From assembly GCF_040712315.1 (NCBI RefSeq), contig NC_134013.1:19379001-19443000 (forward strand): 64,000 nt of DNA. Reading direction: 5' to 3'. Of this stretch, positions 46,501 to 58,084 are shown piece after piece (within the stretch, counting starts at the first letter, position 1; each line of letters begins with the position of its first letter). The translations under genes and the position numbers were made by a program. Under the pieces are notes generated by a model. It had not been told where the DNA came from and did no database searches. It saw only the letters and a list, made by a program, of their open reading frames with translations. The DNA is from Castanea sativa (Eukaryota > Streptophyta > Magnoliopsida > Fagales > Fagaceae).

Positions 46501-47531
46501 TTTAAGCATTAGATTGCCGGATGACAAACAGGTTTGGGCAGCAACTTCAACTGGACTATTTTCAGTTCGAAGTGCTTATCACTTGGCTTTAAATATAGAG
46601 GAAGACGAGGGAGCTGGTTCTACTTCTGATGGTGGTCATTTGCGTAGCTTCTGGAAACAATTATGGTCTTGCCAAATCCCTCACAAGATCAGACATTTTG
46701 CTTGGAGAGCAGCCCGAGATATTTTGCCAACTAAAGCTAATTTGGTTGCAAGGAAAATCTTAGAGGACAGCAATTGTGAGGAATGTGGGCTATGTGCAGA
46801 ATCTTTTTATCATCTTTTTTGGGAGTGTTCAAAAGCTAGAGACACTTGGGCTCATTCACCCTTCCTTAGTCCATTATCTGCGGTTCCTTTTAGCAGCTTT
46901 TTTGACTTTTTATGGTATATTATTATGGAATCAGGTTGGAGTGTAGAGGATGTGGGTCTAGCTATAACTATTGCATGGGCTTTATGGTCTAATAGGAATG
47001 AAATGTTTCATGGGAAGCCACGGAAAGCAGGTGTGAAGCTGGTTGACTGGTGCAAGAGCTATTTAGATGAATAGTGGGCAGCAAATAAAGTGTCAGTGAA
47101 TCCACCAAATCATTTGGAAGTAGCTTGGACTCCTCCTACTTTTCCTTCTTATAAAGTTAATGTGGATGCTGCAAGGTTTATGGCTCAAAAAGCTGTGGGT
47201 GCTGGTGTAATTATTCGAGACCATGAAGGAAATTTCATTGCAGAATTAAGTCAGAAATTCCATGCTCCTCTGGGGACTGTTGAAGCTGAAGGAAAGGCAT
47301 TTGAAGCCGGTATATTATTTGCAAAACAGATGGGAATTAGGGACTTGGTTTTAGAAGGGGACTCAGTGATTGTTGTACAGGCTTTAAAGCAAGTTTCTAA
47401 TGCTCCATCAACTGTTTCTAGTCTGATATAATGGGATGTTAGCGGATTGTAATGATTTTAGAAAAGTGTCCTTCTCCCATATTAAAAGGTAAGGCAATAT
47501 GTCTGCTCATTTATTGGCAAACAAGCTCTAG
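43500..47531 (+). pseudogene. LINE ORF2: endonuclease, reverse transcriptase, zf-RVT, RNase H
   Basis: Enzyme that nicks target DNA and copies LINE RNA in place. Domains in order: AP-type endonuclease (SWNCR, METK, IGDFNE, SDHCPI-like; 43500-44190), reverse transcriptase (SPGPDGMPP, DYRPISLCN, QSAFVQGR, GLRQGDPLSPYLF, FADDSLIF; 44676-45760), zf-RVT ([21 protein letters not shown]; about 46640-46850) and RNase H (VNVDAARF, EAEGKAFEAG, LEGDS; 47150-47510). Breaks: TGA at codon 10 (43527), a frameshift near 43982, TGA at 44168, a T-run frameshift near 44590, TAG at 44653-44655, frameshifts near 45321, 45545 and 46030, TAG near 47072, TAA near 47430 and 47490. The first catalytic Asp of RT motif A is Tyr (LYMSKAYD). 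Confidence 0.88.
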
Positions 47532-47695
47532 GCTTGAATAATTTCTCTATTTAGATTGAAGAGTGTCCTTATTTTTTAGAACAAGCTATTGTACATGACT
47601 TAACTAGTTGTTTATTATCATAAATAAAGTTTTAGTCTTCCTATCAAAAAAAAAAAAAAACTGCCTAGGTACAACGTTTGGTCCCTTGGACAGTA

Positions 47696-47978
47696 GCTAT
47701 AAAAGACCAAACAACACCCTTTCTTACTTCTTTAATGTCGATACCCTTCCCTTCCGCCAATGGCTCTTCCTCTGCGATGAGAGATGAAGCACTGAGCCGT
47801 ACAAATCTCTACTCAGAGAGACTTCGGAAAGGTTTTCAGGAGACTCAATGATGTTGACCAAGTTATTGAAAGAACAATGGAAGCTATAGCAATGACCTTC
47901 TTGCGAGTTCCTTCAATTGAACAACAAGATCTGTACGATTCGGGCACCGCAATCCATTGTGATTTTTGTCGCGTTTGA
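47696..47978 (+). other. TATA motif and unrecognised short frame after the LINE
   Basis: TATAAAAG at about 47698-47705, 30 bp after the LINE target duplication, is followed by less AT-rich sequence. One frame is open from about 47797 to a TGA at 47978 and reads RDFGKVFRRLNDVDQVIERT then CDFCRV, which does not match a family I know. A short ATG frame (47777-47851, MRDEALSRTNLYSERLRKGF) overlaps it. This could be a gene fragment or 5' end, or chance. Confidence 0.25.
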
Positions 47979-49598
47979 TCAAGCACATAGAGGAGACCAT
48001 CAATTTCTGCATGATTAGAACAATGTGTATGTGGCTTGATTTTTACCCTAAGAAATATATCTAACAGACTGTTAATTTCTCATGAGAAGTCAGATTACTC
48101 TTCGATAATAGAACATTCTAATGTTGATTTTGTTTTTTTAATGGATCATTTTGAAGGTTTTTTCTTCTGTTTTGTTTTTTTTTGAGGGATTCATGTTGGT
48201 AAATTGTCCTTTCAATCCCATTTAGAACATGTACAACATGTGTTTGACAAAATGTTTCATTCACTCTTGCATTTTTCTTTTCATTCCCTTTTTTCAAACT
48301 TGGGCTTCTTCCTCTACAGGTTGAAGATTCTTTTATATTTTTCTTTAGTTTTTGGTTATTGGTTTATGATTTGCATTACTTTCTTATTATTGTTATATAT
48401 TATTTTTTTCATATGTGATGATCATGGGTGAATTAGAAATTGAATTCATAGACTGATGAGTTGGATGTAGAAGGTTTTGATAATTCAAATTATTGGATGC
48501 ATTGTATTTTTATGTTCCTATTTGTGTTGTGATTTTGATCCATATATATTTGTTTTTTTGATAGACTCAAAAAATATTTTGTAGTTTAAATCATCAATTG
48601 CCCTTTTTAGTTGGTAGATTTTGGATCACGTTGAATTGTATGGTTCCTTATTTCAAAATTCCAGACCTTTACATAAGATTCATTGAGACAAAAGATCAAC
48701 CACTGAGTACTACCATTAAAAAAATTACTACCATGTTGAAACATATTAGAATAGTGAACTCTCTTCTACCATGTTCAAATAATGCTGTGAAATGAGACTT
48801 AAATTTATATTGCTAAAATAACTCTCTTTTTCCCCTTTTTGGGTATTTGGATTAAATTGGTTTGGGTATCTATTTATTTTCAATAAGGCTGAGGACAACT
48901 ACTATACAGTGTGAGACTGAAATTCATATTGGTAAAATAACTATTTTTTTCCCCAGTTTTGCTAATTACCTACCATGAGTCATTGATTTCTCTATTGACA
49001 TTCTTATGCCACAATAAAATGTTTTTCTCTTTTTGATATACATTAGATAGGCTCAGGAATTAGGACAGAGGTTAAAATATTCATGAAAGTTATGCCACTA
49101 TGTTCATATTTTGTATTGTAGACAATTTAGCCTCACTATACGCACTTAATCTTTGCATCTTATAAGCTTACAAATAGATAAACGACAATACCTTCTTTGA
49201 TCTTGAAATATTGCTAGCATGTAGAAATTATTTAATCTTGCAATCTTACTTATTTTAAGATAATATCTAATACCATTCTCATCCTGCATAATCATATTTA
49301 ACTGAGTTATATTTTAGATCAAGTTACATTTTCAACAACAATTAAATGCATGTGTATGTATGATGCAGGACTGTTTGCACCATAATACGTTTGAATAATG
49401 CAATTTGTTTTAATGGCTTTTAAAAAATAAACAAATAAAATTTAGTTACTATAGGGATTGTTTTATATATCTTTCAGTTCAATTATAGGAACATGGTCAT
49501 GTTTATATGTCCTACAAAAATGTCCTTATAAAATCTCACCTTTCCATCATGCAATTATTCTTTGAAACTCTGTTTCCATCTGTGGCAGTGGAGCTTAT
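47979..49598. other. Non-coding stretch
   Basis: No supported gene. A diverged repeat of GAAAT(G)AGACTTAAATT(T/C)ATATTG(C/G)TAAAATAACT occurs at about 48790-48825 and 48918-48950. Confidence 0.45.
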
Positions 49599-49599
49599 T

Positions 49600-49727
49600 C
49601 CTTACTCTTGGCTTCTGCGCTATACCTCTCCCTCCATTCAACATTCTACTTCTTAACAAGGCTCCTTACTCTTGGCTTCTGCATTATACCTCTCCCTCCC
49701 TTCAACATTCTACTTCTTCACAAGGCC
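49600..49727. repeat. Tandem duplication, period 64 bp
   Basis: Two near-identical units beginning CCTTACTCTTGGCTTCTGC and containing CAACATTCTACTTCTT. Confidence 0.85.
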
Positions 49728-49798
49728 TGAAATAACTAATTGAAGAATTTGTGAACATTCTTTGAGGTATGAGGTGAATAATTCAATAAAGCTATTAA

Positions 49799-50225
49799 GG
49801 TTATGTTTGGTAACAGTTTTTGTTTTCTATTTTCAAAAACTTGTTTTTAGGAATATAAAGAAAAAACAATTTTGTTGTATTTTTGAAATCAAAAACATGT
49901 TTGGTTAGTTGAAATAATAAAAAAATAGTTTTTTGAAGAAAAAAATAGAATATACTAAAATATGTTACTAGAATTTGAACTCTAATGCTAACTCATTAAA
50001 TGAGACAGATTTATTAAATTAAATGTGTATTTTCATTGACTTTTGAAAATTAGAAACTGAAAACAGTCTTTTGCATGTTTTTAGTTTCCTTCACAAATTG
50101 ATTTTTGAGAACAGTTTTTGTTTTCTGTCCATTTTGGGTTGCCAAACAAGTTTTTTAGTTTCAAAAATAAAATATTATTTTTGGAAACAAAAAATAAGGG
50201 GAAAAAACAGTTATCAAACATATTC
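49799..50225. mobile_element. Tourist-like MITE, 427 bp
   Basis: Termini GGTTATGTTTGGTAAC and, inverted, GAATATGTTTGATAAC, with the TAA duplication at 49796-49798 and 50226-50228. The interior is A/T homopolymer-rich and non-coding. Confidence 0.7.
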
Positions 50226-51044
50226 TAATTCTTTATGGTTTCTTTGTTCTTAAAAAAAATTATTTCTTTACTTTTAATGCCCATGAATATGATGGGCTTA
50301 TAATGGATGGTCATAATATGAACTTTTTTGCCAATAAATCTGGGAAGTGAAACCCATGACTTTGATTCTTCAATTAGGTTTGTGGTTACCATTTATATAG
50401 ATATTAGTTGTCCATTCATGCTGTTTTCTAGGATTCCCTCCTTAATTTATCTCAAAACTTGAAAAATTGTTAAATTTTGCTTGAACAATTAAGGAAATAG
50501 GAGGAATTTGATAATAGAAAATTGTAGTATCATTTGTTCAGTCATGAAAGATTATGTTTTTCGTGTTTGGCCTCCATTGAGTGTAAATAGAAAATCTATA
50601 TCAAAGTATACAATTAACTAGAGCAATGGAAATTTTTTCAAATAAGACTTAAGATAAGAAAGTTGAATTTTTGTAGAAGAGTTGAGTGATTGGTAGGTAC
50701 ATTGAATATTAAACTACTAAACAATATAGCTTAGGGTGAGTATGAAATACATGAATGATACTAACTTAATGCCACCAAATTTTTTTTTTTTTTCACTTGA
50801 ATCAATGAGGTTTGTGCTTTGAATGGTTATTAAATCAATGCATGTAGGAAAAGGAAATTTGCATAGTATGCTGCATTGTGATTCTTTTATTTATCTGTAA
50901 AATATTCATGTGATTGGAAATGTTGTTTATGAGTTTTTCATGTAATTCTTTTAATGAATCAAATGAGTTCCACTTGTCATTTAATTAGGCTGAAACTAAA
51001 AAGTAACTAACCCAACTGTCTTAGCTAGTTGAAACTATCATTTA

Positions 51045-51182
51045 GGGCATGTTTGGTAATATTGTTTTAATAACGTTGTCTAAGTGTTATGAAAATACGC
51101 GTGGATGAAAAAGTATTGTGAGAATACATGTGTTGTTTAAACAATAAAAACTGTTATTTAAATACTCCTACCAAACACCCCC
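51045..51182. mobile_element. Tourist-like MITE, 138 bp
   Basis: Termini GGGCATGTTTGGTA and, inverted, GGGGGTGTTTGGTA, with the TTA duplication at 51042-51044 and 51183-51185. It lies just outside the left edge of duplication copy B and is absent near copy A. Confidence 0.75.
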
Positions 51183-51754
51183 TTAATAGATTTGGTGAAC
51201 TCACACAACTTTCAATTAAAGGGGTATTTGTTTATTAATTTTGCTAATTTCCAATACAGTGGGATCCACTTTTGTCCTCCTTAACGAGTGCATTTGTGCA
51301 CCCGTTAATATATGTCTTTACTTAATAACTTTTATTACGCAATGGAACCCATTTTTATTCTTCTTTAATGACTACATTTGCACACTAATTAACATATTCC
51401 TTAATTTATTAATTTTAATATTTAAAAACTGCAAATTTTCTATTATGTGTATGTCACATTACATAAATAGCTACAAAACTTTAGTTCCTATAATTATCTC
51501 TTAAGAAAATTTTTATATTATTTCTATTGAATCCTTGTGGTAGGTTGCTTGAAAGAAAGCTCTAAAACCATTTAAAGGTTGAATTGATAGAAGCAGGAAA
51601 AATATGGGCATGTTATAGTATATTTGCAATATTATTTCCCTCTTCTCAGTGGGGTTGTTATGATATAAAGATATTCCACATGTCAGTAGGTTCCTCCGTA
51701 TCATATCATTGGTCAGAAGAGACCCACCTCTTGATGTTGACACAACCTCCTAGT

Positions 51755-52448
51755 TAGGGGTGTCCATGGGTCGATCCGGATTGGGTTTATGCCCAACCCG
51801 CAACCGACTCGCTTACATTGGGTGGACGGCTAAACGACTCGCCGCTGACCGCAGACGACCTCGGGTCAAGTCAGATCGAACTCCGGTGGACAACGGTTGG
51901 GTCGGTCGGCCTCCTACTAAGTTACAATCATCGGATTTTCGCCGGAACGAAGCTCAAAATCAACTCATCAAGCTTAGATTTGAGCGAAAATCACGGATCT
52001 AAGCAAAAATCGAAGCAAAAACATCACATGAAGCTTAGATTTAAGCGAAAAATTCATCTCTATCGCCGGATCTAAAGTGAAAATGGAAGCACAATTTTCA
52101 TCTCACCGCCGGATCAAGCGTAGATCTGAGCAAAATCTTCATCTCACTGTCAGATTTAAGGAAGAAAACCCAAATCTTCACTGGTAACCAAAAACAACCA
52201 AACCTTCACCAGAAAATCGATGAATCTGAACGAATCTACGAACTCCGGCCTTCTTTCATGGGTTTCCTCGGTCGGATCAGGTATATTGGGTTTTGAAGAT
52301 GAAAACCCGCCATCTGACCCATGTCAGTCGATTTTTAGGGGCGAAGACCCGTCTTCGACCATCACCGGCGTCGGGTCGGCCGGTTTTCGAGTTGGGCCAG
52401 ACAATTTAGGCGGGTGGGTCGGTTGACAGGTTGCCATGGACACCCCTA
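51755..52448. mobile_element. hAT-type MITE, 694 bp
   Basis: Termini TAGGGGTGTCCATGG and CCATGGACACCCCTA (15-bp perfect inverted repeat) with a perfect 8-bp target duplication CTCCTAGT (51747-51754 and 52449-52456). GC-rich interior with GGGTCGG-type subterminal words; non-coding. Same terminal class as 19811-20368. Confidence 0.9.
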
Positions 52449-54379
52449 CTCCTAGTAATTCATGCTTAATTCTAGTTATTTCTTGGTGGGCAAATCCCCC
52501 CAAGGCATTATCTCTTGTTCACGGCATATCTGGGGGTACTTACTTATATGCTCGGCCAACTCCACACAGTTCGGCTAAAGGGGGCCAAGACTACTTCAAT
52601 GAATGGGCCTGTAATTTGGGGCCAGCCTACTATTCTCGGTTCGTACAGTTACAATAAATTCGCTCCATGAGGATTGCTTTTATCATTAGACAAAGATACC
52701 AAATGGTTTTTAATGTACGTGAGATTCATACACCCTTTTTTGAAGACAAGAAACCTTACCAATTGAGCTACCTGAAATCCAAGTAATATTTTAGTGTGTT
52801 TTTAGTTTTTATATAATAAATGAAAACTTTATATTATCATTTTTATTATTGATAGAGTGAAACTATGTTTCCCACTTAATAATGATTATATTTTACTATT
52901 AGGTTAAGACATAAGATCAGAATTAATCTTGGGCCTAAGTTAGTCAACGACAAAAATCTATACAAGTTGAGCTCAATAAAACCCATTATTATCTATGTAT
53001 ATAATGAATAGAACTCTTTCGTGTCTACTTTTATATACTTTAAAAAAAAAACCTATAATCTAATTGAAAATTATTTAACAATATAGCAAATTAAGAATAT
53101 AAACGTAAATTAAGATAATATTACAAATTTCTTAAAATTTAGAACAATAAAAACAAATTAAGGATATAAAGGTAAATTGATCAATTTAAAATTCAAGCAT
53201 TAAAAGATTATGATACATTATATACTTAAATTATATTTTTAATAAAATATAATTTAAGTCTATGAACATACTCACCATGCATATGAAGAGACTAGTATTT
53301 ATTAGAAATAATAAATTTATATTTATTTGTTCATTTTATGCTTTTAGTCAATATCTATTAAGTTAGATTATATAGTACTAATTCAATCTTGTCCTCTCCA
53401 AACAAAAACAAAAAATAAAATAAAATAAAACAAAAAAAGAATCAATTAAGCTCTTGGGAGCTGGGACTATCAAGAGGTTTTGGGTGACACAACAAAAAAT
53501 GTTGGGCTTAATGAGCTCGATACAAACCCAAACCAACTTTACTGTGCCATGCTTCCTAGCTACCAAAACCTTAAAAAACTCCTCCATGGATCCATATAGG
53601 AATTTGAGCACGGCCCAGCTACTATTGATTCTAACTTCTAAGGTACATCATTAATGTTTACCAAAAGTGGGTAACTCATGTAGTCATGGCCCAAGTGATA
53701 AAGGTTTATGGCATATAATTTTAAGGTTAAAAGTGCAAACTATAACTCTATAGTTTTAGGGTATTTAAATTTTACACTTTAAAGTTTCAAAATTTAGATT
53801 TCACTCTTTATATTTATATTTTATTTGCATCAACAGCCCTTTATTCATATTTTTTGTTAAGTGCTACATAAACTAAGCTTGTCATGAGTGTTTAGTTTGT
53901 CCAATAAAATGATATCACATCATTTTTGTAGCCTAAATTTTTTTTTAAATAAACAAAACAAAATGAATTTTGTTTAAGGGATAGGATATTCTAGTTTGAG
54001 ACCTTATTCAATTATCCCCCCTCTATGTTGTGCTCCGCTCCCTCTATATCCTTTTGCTCCGAACGAAAAGGGAGAGAACGGAAAATGGGGAAAGGAAAAG
54101 AGAGAGAAAAAAGTAAATTTCTATTGTTTGGTTTGAGTGAAACGGGAGAGGAAAGAAAATAAGATGGGTGAAGTTTTTCACCCATCTTTTCCTCCCAAAT
54201 TGGAGGAAAAAAAATGGTATTGAAAAAGAAAACACAAAATTCTCCCAAAATTTATATTTATTTTTTTACTTTTAATTATAAGGAGATAAAAGTAATTATT
54301 TTTTTAGTCTATATATTTTCACTTTTCCATCCCTTCTACAAAACACATAATAGAAAACATAAATGTTTTTAATCCTCAC

Positions 54380-56095
54380 AACTACAAAAAACGAGGGCTA
54401 TAGCCGCGTTCCCTAAAAACGCAGCTATACGCTATAGCTGCGTTTTCCATAGCCGCGTTTTCAAACACAGCCTATCCTGTGCAACAATAGGCCCCTGTGG
54501 GGGGTCTATAGCCACGTTTCTATAAACGCGGCCAAAGGTCCCCTTATAGCTGCGTTTTGTAAAAACCGCGGCTACAGAACAACTTTGGGTTGTATTTAAA
54601 ACGCGGCTATAGGTATAGTTTTGGCTGTGTTTTAAAAACGTGGCTAAAGCCTCCTACAGCTGCATTTTTGAAACGCAGCTATAGGTTTTTTTTAAAACAA
54701 AAAAAAAATTCATGGGTTTTTTTTTTCCCCAAAAAATTCAAAATCAAACACAACATACTCACAATACAAACACAATTTGCTCCAAAATATAATAACACAA
54801 ACGCATGAATCTCTTCTCATTTAACAAAACCAACCCAAATCTAACACTAAATCCATTCAATGAACACAAAAACACAAGCTGAAAAACATAAAAGAACAAG
54901 CTCAAGAACATATACTCATTTAAACATAAGCACTATATCCGCAACAGAATAGCACAAATTCAAGTACAGATCCAACAAATTCAAAATCAAATAATTTCAC
55001 CAATGTAAAACCTATACATATAAACACATAAATATTACTCTCAATGCTCATAAATCACATGGGTTTCATTATTAAAGCTTAGATAAAAAAAAAATAACCT
55101 CTAACAAAAAAGTATAATACCCATAAAAAGATTAGAAATTTTTTACCTCAAATAGTAGAGATGAGTGAGCCTTAGCTTTTCCTATGAAATTTTCTTGTGA
55201 TCCTTGCCGGAAAAATGAAGTATATGGTGGTGTGGAGTGTATCAGTGGGACACTGAGGGAGAGGAGTGTGTGCATTGTGTTGAGAGAAAAAGAAAAGAAA
55301 AGAAGATAAGAAGAATCTGTGGCCCGCCAAAGAGAGAAAATAGATATTTTGGAATTGAGTGGTAGGGAGCAAATGGGGTGGGTGGGGGGTTAGGTCATCC
55401 TTTTTTTTTTGGTTACCTATAGATCCTCCTTTCCAAGAAGGTATATTTTATTTGGCTACACGTCTCAGGCGATCCCTTTTTTTGTGTGTTACCTGTACCC
55501 GCGTTTTTAATAACGCGGCTATAGGTACTCTTTATATATATTTTTTAAATATATTTTATCCAGCAGTCTAGATATATATCTCAGACAATCATTTTTTTTT
55601 TTTTTTTTGGGTGTTACCTATAGCCGCGTTTGTAAAACGCGGCTATAGGTCCTTTTTCAAGAAAAATTTTAATTTATTCGGCTATATACATCAGGCCACC
55701 CCGCCCCTTTTTGTGTTACCTATAGCCGCGTTTTAGACAACGCGGATAAAACGCAGCTATAGGTTCTCCTTTTACAAGTTATGTTTTATTCGGCTATACA
55801 TCTCATGGCATCCCCTTATTTCGGTGTTACCTATAGCCGCGTCTTTATAAATGCGGCAATAGGTCCTCCTTAAAAGAAAAAAAAAAAAGTGTTTATCGGG
55901 CTATATATCTCATGCAATCCCCTTTTTTGTGTGTTACCTATAGCCACGTTGTTAAAAAAGCGGCTATAGGTAACACACAAAAATAAAATAAAATAAACCG
56001 TTTCTAAAAAATATTTTTTATTCGGCTATATATCTCAGGCCATCATTTATTTTTGGGTTTTACCTATAGCCGCGTTTTTTAAACGCGGCCATATA
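54380..56095. mobile_element. CACTA-like non-autonomous element with palindrome array
   Basis: Starts near CACAACTACAAAAAACG, resembling the CACTACAAAAAA terminus of CACTA transposons. At least ten imperfect palindromes on the core TATAGCCGCGTTT/AAACGCGGCTATA fall in two clusters (54398-54690 and 55490-56095) around an AT-rich middle. The right cluster is six units of about 100-124 bp, each a palindrome plus a linker TTCGGCTATATATCTCAGGC. Clustered subterminal repeats are a CACTA trait. No clear right terminus or 3-bp duplication was found, so the class is inference. Copy A lacks the whole block. Confidence 0.6.
55616..55650. repeat. Perfect 16-bp-arm hairpin within the array
   Basis: ACCTATAGCCGCGTTT, three bases, then its exact inverse. 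The unit at about 55924-55985 has arms of about 22 bp because the flanking linker is also inverted. Confidence 0.9.
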
Positions 56096-56245
56096 CTGCC
56101 CAGCTCATTCTTTTTTCATTTATAAAAGATAACAAACTAAATTGATATTCATATCGTAAAATTGTAAATCACATGATATTCATAAGAAATCCTAGCTGAA
56201 CTGTACTATAATCCTAAAAGACTATGTTACTTAGCCTACAATTGT

Positions 56246-56415
56246 GGACTTCCATTGTATTGGTCATTATAATAAGCTTGTACCTTGTGCCATACAAGAT
56301 TGAGCCCAAATAGATCAAAGTCAAACATTATAGACTTCCATTGTATTGGTCATTATAATAAGCTTGGACCTTGTGCCATACAAGATTGAGCCCAAAGAGA
56401 TCAAAGTCAAACAAA
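56246..56415. repeat. Tandem duplication, period about 86 bp
   Basis: GACTTCCATTGTATTGGTCA through GATCAAAGTCAAACA occurs twice in copy B and once, diverged, in copy A. Confidence 0.85.
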
Positions 56416-56665
56416 CTTCCCACACTACCTACTTCACCACTCTATTTTTCACCTCCTTCGTCACTTTTATTTTTAATAGATAGGATACAATTATAACCTA
56501 TGATGACGATTGTTCTCATCATCAAGTTAAGAAATCAATCGGTGTTTTTGTGTAAACAAAGTTCAAACTTCAAATTTCTTATTTGACAACAAGAAACTTT
56601 AGTTGTTGAGCTAAATAGAACCCATTACTCTTTCACCACTTTTATATGTAATTTCTCTATTTCAA

Positions 56666-57204
56666 GTATATTTACTATAATATCATTATACTTTCTATTG
56701 ATTTACAAAATGGCGACATGACCTTCAGAGACTTTGTAATTTTACTTTATTTTAATGGAATGTTGGATATATTAGGACTTTGTATTATTATTTTGCCAAA
56801 CAATTTAGTGTTAAATATTTTATTTTCATTATTGAGTACTAATAATGTACTATTGCTTGATCAAAAATTTGATTTTTGTTATTACGATATTACTTGAGAT
56901 TTTGTATTATTGTCTGGTTAAATAATATGGTATGATTTATTTATTTATATATTAGTGTTAAAGATTTGTTTTATATTTTATATTATTAGCATGATAAATT
57001 ACACTAACCTCCCTTGAGATTTTACAAAATAACACTCTACATAAATTTCAAGAAATGGCACTCTTGTCATTGACTTTAAAAAATGCAACATATGAGTCCA
57101 TCCTCTCTCACATCATTACTTTTCTAACAAAATATTCTATTGATGTGAGAGGGTATGGACTAATTTGTTGCTTTTAGAAAAGGCATGGTTTCTTTCTTTT
57201 TCTT
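56666..57204. other. Non-coding stretch
   Basis: AT-rich, no gene or repeat boundary supported. Confidence 0.5.
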
Positions 57205-57830
57205 TGTTGAATATCGCTTCAAATTCCTAATTAGTTTTTGTTTGGGATTCCTTGATGTAGAAGGAAAAGTTTTTCCTTGGTGTAGAAGACAATGTTTTTC
57301 CTTGGTGTGGAAGACAAGATTTCTCCTTGTCATAAGGAAAAGTATTCCTTATTGAAGGAAAACTATTCCTTATTGAAGAAATAATTGGTATTCCTTATCT
57401 AATATGGAATAAGATTGAAGCCTTATAAATAAGCATTGTTGCAAAGAGTTTGGTGGCTTTTGCCCAAGGTTCCTCCTACGTGGAGAGATGAATAACTCCT
57501 AGAAGAACATGGTAGGTTTATTTGAAGCATAGTTAGTAGTTTATTTGGGATTGAAAGATCACCCATGGTTGTGTTAAAGGTCGTTTATTTTGTGAGTGTG
57601 AGTTATTGGGTGTATTGGGGTTTTGGGCTTATAAGGCTGTGTTAGTGAGGTTTTGTGAGTGTTGATTAATGTCAGTAGTAATTCATATCATTGATAGTGG
57701 ATATTTTGTTGGCGTGAACGTAAGTGTAGAGTTGGTCGAACCATATTAAATGTTATCTCTTGTGGATATTTTATTTTCTTATTTGTGCGAATGCTCTTCT
57801 GTTAGTCTTAAATCATAATAATCGACAACA
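57205..57830 (+). mobile_element. Solo LTR (626 bp), copia-like
   Basis: Begins TGTTGAATATCGC and ends AATCGACAACA, with a TATA box TATAAATA (about 57425-57432) midway, as in an LTR U3/R junction. The flanks TTCTT (57200-57204) and TCCTT (57831-57835) match at 4 of 5 positions. A short repeat AAGGAAAA.TATTCCTTATTGAAG lies upstream of the TATA box. Confidence 0.7.
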
Positions 57831-58084
57831 TCCTTCAATTTAATCAAAATCAATGTAATGTGACCAGACAAGGTAAAATAAAATTTATATGATCACAGTC
57901 AGCATAAAGGGATACAACCCAACAAACATATGTAAAAGCGTAATAACAAAGTAGTTCTTTAATCTACAACAGTACAACTTGATATATACAAAGCCTAGAA
58001 GCCAAAATGAAGGTAAAAGAAATTGTCCAACCAATACCAGCAATACAAATAATGTTAAGCCTCTCTTAATTCTCCTTGCCTCTT

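Larger units (their letters stand above)
43118..47655 (+). mobile_element. L1-type LINE, 5'-truncated and inactive
   Basis: Non-LTR retrotransposon ending in a poly-A tail (47646-47660, signal AATAAA at 47623-47628). It is bounded by the target duplication AAAAACTGCCTAGG (43104-43117 and 47656-47669; the first five A's overlap the tail). It carries the end of ORF1, then ORF2 with endonuclease, reverse transcriptase, zinc-binding and RNase H regions, the layout of plant L1 elements. The left boundary lies inside ORF1, as expected from incomplete reverse transcription. Many stops and frameshifts make it dead. Confidence 0.9.
51190..56665 (+). repeat. Segmental duplication, copy B
   Basis: Direct repeat of 35628-41300, about 15.6 kb apart, in the same orientation. 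Private insertions: a segment of about 1 kb (51645-52655) that itself holds a hAT MITE, and the palindrome array 54380-56095. It keeps the empty sites of copy A's MULE-like element (53101-53109) and solo LTR (about 53216-53240). Confidence 0.85.

Noticed and set aside
54012..54248. Phe/Ser-rich minus-strand frames in copy B
   Set aside because: The corresponding part of copy A is not open in the same frame, so there is no coding conservation between duplicates.
55420..56095. Regularly spaced palindromes resembling a CRISPR array
   Set aside because: This is plant nuclear DNA; the 'spacers' are themselves repeats and no cas genes exist. A transposon subterminal array explains it better.
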